Assembly: GCA_003635195.1 (NCBI GenBank)
Contig: PYIY01000209.1
Span: 1-35,352, forward strand
DNA length: 35,352 nucleotides
Reading direction: 5' to 3'
From: Candidatus Poribacteria bacterium
GTDB taxonomy: Bacteria > Poribacteria > WGA-4E > WGA-3G
Both the position numbers and the translations under genes were made by a program. Position 1 is the first letter of the stretch. Each line of letters opens with the position of its first letter. Shown one piece after another: positions 33,293 through 35,352 of the stretch. The notes under the pieces are model-generated. The model saw only the letters and a list, made by a program, of their open reading frames with translations, did not search any database and was not told the DNA's origin.

Positions 33293-34231
33293 TTAGGCGT
33301 GTGCAAGCAATCTGAGCAGGATCGCTTTCATGCTATGAAGCCGGTTTTCGGACTGGTCAAAGATAATTGAGCGTTCATCGTTGACGATTTCACCTGCAAT
33401 TTCATATCCATGATGTGCAGGGAGGCAGTGCATAATCTTGCCCTCGTATCCTTTCAGCAGCTCAGTATTCAATTGATACGGCATCATCTTCTTTAACCGA
33501 CGCTCTCGTTCTTCTGCAAAAGCAGGATCCGTGAAAAACTCCATGTCTACCCACGTATCCGTATAGACGATATCGCTTTCGGCGATGACGCTTTCCAGAG
33601 CACTGCCGACGTTGATACTACGCGTATCGAGCACTTTACAAAGACCTTTTCGAGCGGCTGCATCCCACAATTCTTTATCAATAGCAGCAGGGTTCACCTC
33701 CGGTGCGACGACAGTAACTTCAATGCCGACCTTCATACCGGCGGCAATCAGCGAATTACAGACGTTGTTATGCACACCGATGAAACATAGCTTAACCCCT
33801 TCAAGTCTACCGAGGTGTTCCTGTATCGTCATGAGATCGCCGAGTGCCTGCGTCGGATGATACTTGTCACAACAACCGTTAATGACAGGTACTGTTGCGG
33901 CAGCGGCGGCTTCAACGAGCTCAGCGTGTTTCAAGAAGCGGGCTAAGATAATATCAACGTATGCCGAAAGGACACGCATTTCATCGCCAAGGTCAGCTAA
34001 TGCGAAGTTCGTCGTGCGCCAGTCGAGATAATGCGCGTGCCCACCGAGGTGTGTAATACCGATTTCGCCCGCACAGCGCGTGCGCGTGGAAGTCTTTTGG
34101 AAAAGCAGGCAGAGGCTCTTTCCACCTACAGCGTGCCTATACTTTTCGGGGTACTTTTTTATCTTCAGGCTCTCTTCGACCATTTCAAGGATATCTGTTT
34201 CTGACCAAGGGTTCAGTGTAATTAGGTGCAT
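33293..34231 (-). CDS. Ornithine carbamoyltransferase-like transcarbamylase
   Basis: 312 aa from ATG 34231, which has a GGAG SD 6 nt upstream; the GTG at 34243 overlaps that SD. The carbamoyl-phosphate site is intact: STRTR (48-52), HPTQ (125-128) and HCLPAHHGYE (268-277). The loop that in ornithine carbamoyltransferases reads D-x3-SMG is here DTWVDME (225-231), so the serine and glycine are replaced. FLKHAEL and WRTTNF also differ from the common form. The fold is certain, but the amino substrate might not be ornithine. It is the first gene of a two-gene unit with thrC. No other arginine genes lie in the window. Confidence 0.85.
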   Translation of the reverse strand: MHLITLNPWSETDILEMVEESLKIKKYPEKYRHAVGGKSLCLLFQKTSTRTRCAGEIGITHLGGHAHYLDWRTTNFALADLGDEMRVLSAYVDIILARFLKHAELVEAAAAATVPVINGCCDKYHPTQALGDLMTIQEHLGRLEGVKLCFIGVHNNVCNSLIAAGMKVGIEVTVVAPEVNPAAIDKELWDAAARKGLCKVLDTRSINVGSALESVIAESDIVYTDTWVDMEFFTDPAFAEERERRLKKMMPYQLNTELLKGYEGKIMHCLPAHHGYEIAGEIVNDERSIIFDQSENRLHSMKAILLRLLAHA

Positions 34232-34439
34232 AATTATCTCCACAGCAGGTCTTTAGCTACTAACACGCGGTTTCTCTTTTGTTGTGAATCATGTAATTGT
34301 GTCATATTCAAACGCTACAACGCTACAAGAGGTAAATAAGAAAGCATAATTATACCTAACTTTTAAAGGAATGTCAAATATTTTTGATGGCAACTAAAAC
34401 ACCGAAAACTAATAACCCTGCAAAAACTGCGATTTTTCT

Positions 34440-34469
34440 TTGGCAAAAATTGCAATTTTATCGTATAAT
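34440..34469 (+). promoter_or_regulatory. Promoter in the gap before the cysteine-protease gene
   Basis: TTGGCA (34440-34445), an 18-bp spacer and TATAAT (34464-34469) lie about 210 bp before the GTG at 34681. The 449-bp gap (34232-34680) holds this promoter, AT-rich sequence and the attC-like segment, and no gene. Confidence 0.55.
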
Positions 34470-34522
34470 TATTGATAATGGATAGTATGCTGGGAAAAAA
34501 CCATCCTATGCGTTTTTCCAAC

Positions 34523-34649
34523 GTCTAACGAAGATGCGGAAAAATTTGTTGCCAACTATGTTTATTCCATTGGCTTTTGCCGAATGTTTTCTATCCGCGC
34601 TAATTGTGTAGGTGAGGTGTTGTCCTCGCTTTGCACTTATGAGTTAGGC
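34523..34649 (+). other. attC-like recombination site
   Basis: GTCTAAC (34523-34529) and GTTAGGC (34643-34649) fit the integron R'' (RYYYAAC) and R' (GTTRRRY) core sites and are inverse complements at 6 of 7 positions. TGCGGAAA after the left core partly matches the inverse of TTTGCA before the right core. The 127-bp size fits attC. The next gene starts 31 bp downstream, as in a cassette. No integron integrase is present in the window, so the call is tentative. Confidence 0.35.
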
Positions 34650-34680
34650 GATTTACCATTACCGCGAAAGGAAAAACGAA

Positions 34681-35265
34681 GTGCCTTTAGGCGTTAAAAC
34701 AGGGAAGTCAATCAGTTTCGGGGAACCAATCCCGACCGAAAAAATTATAAATGTTCCTCAGATAGCACAAGAACAGTCCAATTGGTGTTGGGCTGCTTGT
34801 GTTGAAATGGTTCATCGCTACTACAGCGAATTTGCTGTCCAACAATGTGAACTTGCAAATGAACTTTTTAGCAGGTCTGACTGTTGTTCGGAGCCATCTA
34901 ACCCAGAGTGTAACAAGCCTTGTGAGATAGAGGAAATTTCAACGCTGTACTCGCGTAGGAATATTCAGAGTCAATTCGTAGATAAAAATGTGTCTTTTTC
35001 CACGTTGCAGTCCGAAATTGATGCGGATCGCCCTGTTGAAATTGTCTTCTACCAGAGAAAAGAACAAAGAGGGCACCTTGTTATTGTTCGGGGATGGCAT
35101 ACGATCGAGGCAGAAGAATTTGTGCATGTAAATGATCCTAAGGACAGCACCGGTGCCTCCAGGATAGTAGCCTATTCCGAGTTGCTGGATGCTTATGGCG
35201 AAGGTAAGTGGTTTTATACATGGATTGAAATTCGGAATAGAGGGAAAAAGAATGGCTCACGTTGA
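34681..35265 (+). CDS. Papain-like cysteine protease
   Basis: 194 aa from a GTG with an AAAGGA SD about 8-10 nt upstream. The active site is clear: Q32 (oxyanion) and C36 in EQSNWCWAACVEM, H132 in RGHLVIVRGW and N151/D152 in VHVNDP. This matches the papain-like (C39/AvrRpt2-type) small protease family. There is no signal peptide, so it likely acts inside the cell. Additional cysteines (C40, C56, C68, C69, C77, C81) could form a metal or disulfide cluster. Its end overlaps the next gene by 14 bp, so the two are coupled. Small proteases of this kind are used both as toxins and as maturation enzymes. Confidence 0.85.
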   Translation: MPLGVKTGKSISFGEPIPTEKIINVPQIAQEQSNWCWAACVEMVHRYYSEFAVQQCELANELFSRSDCCSEPSNPECNKPCEIEEISTLYSRRNIQSQFVDKNVSFSTLQSEIDADRPVEIVFYQRKEQRGHLVIVRGWHTIEAEEFVHVNDPKDSTGASRIVAYSELLDAYGEGKWFYTWIEIRNRGKKNGSR

Positions 35266-35352
35266 AAAGTTACCAGATCACGCATTGGAGGCTATTGCCA
35301 AACAGGTCGGTAGATTATATCCATCGCTTGACACCAGTGTGACGCAACACCA
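35252..35352 (+). CDS. Start of a gene coupled to the cysteine protease (cut by window end)
   Basis: ATG 35252 lies inside the protease gene's end in another frame, with AGAGGG just upstream as SD. The 33 visible residues (MAHVEKLPDHALEAIAKQVG, then RLYPSLDTSVTQH) are open to the edge. They are helical and polar, with no signal peptide. The family cannot be named; overlap suggests a functional partner or substrate of the protease. Confidence 0.6.
   Translation, partial: MAHVEKLPDHALEAIAKQVGRLYPSLDTSVTQH

Noticed and set aside
1..35352. CRISPR array, tRNA or rRNA genes
   Set aside because: No regularly spaced direct repeats and no recognisable cloverleaf or rRNA segments were found on either strand.

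Overview
The window most likely comes from a member of Candidatus Poribacteria (or a close sponge/marine relative). This is inferred from family content, not from a marker gene. The secreted protein at 14307-15497 ends in the NYPNPFNP...AAYWDG...GIYFYQL sorting-tail type that is very common in that lineage. Around it are sugar-acid and dehydrogenase families (enolase superfamily, oligogalacturonate lyase, Gfo/Idh/MocA, 3-hydroxyisobutyrate-type dehydrogenase, two MDR enzymes), short intergenic palindromes and IS200/IS605 debris. Base composition is fairly even across the window. No rRNA, tRNA or CRISPR array was seen.

Left part (1-15540). The window opens in the 3' end of an ISAs1-type transposase, followed by an enolase-superfamily dehydratase and a MITE-like inverted-repeat element. 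A minus-strand two-gene unit follows: an SMC/OLD-like AAA ATPase and a small protein with a D...ExK (PD-(D/E)XK-like) core, with overlapping genes and a good promoter. This is the best candidate here for an undescribed defence-type module. Next come an oligogalacturonate lyase, a HicAB toxin-antitoxin locus whose hicA has a nonsense codon, a HAD phosphatase, a DUF58 protein with an orphan ABC ATPase, a beta-hydroxyacid dehydrogenase, a secreted jelly-roll-like protein, a Gfo/Idh/MocA oxidoreductase, a second long inverted-repeat element, two MDR dehydrogenases and the cadherin-like sorting-tail protein.

Middle part (15540-24000). A TnpB-only IS200/IS605 element, with its terminal hairpins and a probable omega-RNA region, lies beside a catalytic-domain-only tyrosine recombinase. 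Then follow, on the minus strand, holA with an unusual insertion, an FmdB-type zinc ribbon, a large secreted CARDB/toroid/CARDB/YdjY-like protein and a secreted beta-propeller. A gene-free stretch of about 690 bp (23327-24018) contains a second IS200/IS605-like relic with a structured tail but no tnpB.

Right part (24000-35352). A metal-efflux locus runs left to right: a small secreted Cys/His protein, an outer-membrane factor (TolC/CzcC type), an unusually long His-rich CzcB-type adaptor carrying an in-frame palindrome, a CzcA/CusA-type RND pump and a secreted protein of unknown function. On the other strand are threonine synthase and an ornithine-carbamoyltransferase-like enzyme with an altered substrate loop, 8 bp apart. 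The window ends with a papain-like cysteine protease overlapping the start of another gene, downstream of a promoter and an attC-like site.

Several starts were moved inward from the longest open frame because a Shine-Dalgarno (SD) sequence, a promoter or a neighbouring gene decides the start. The reason is given in each entry.
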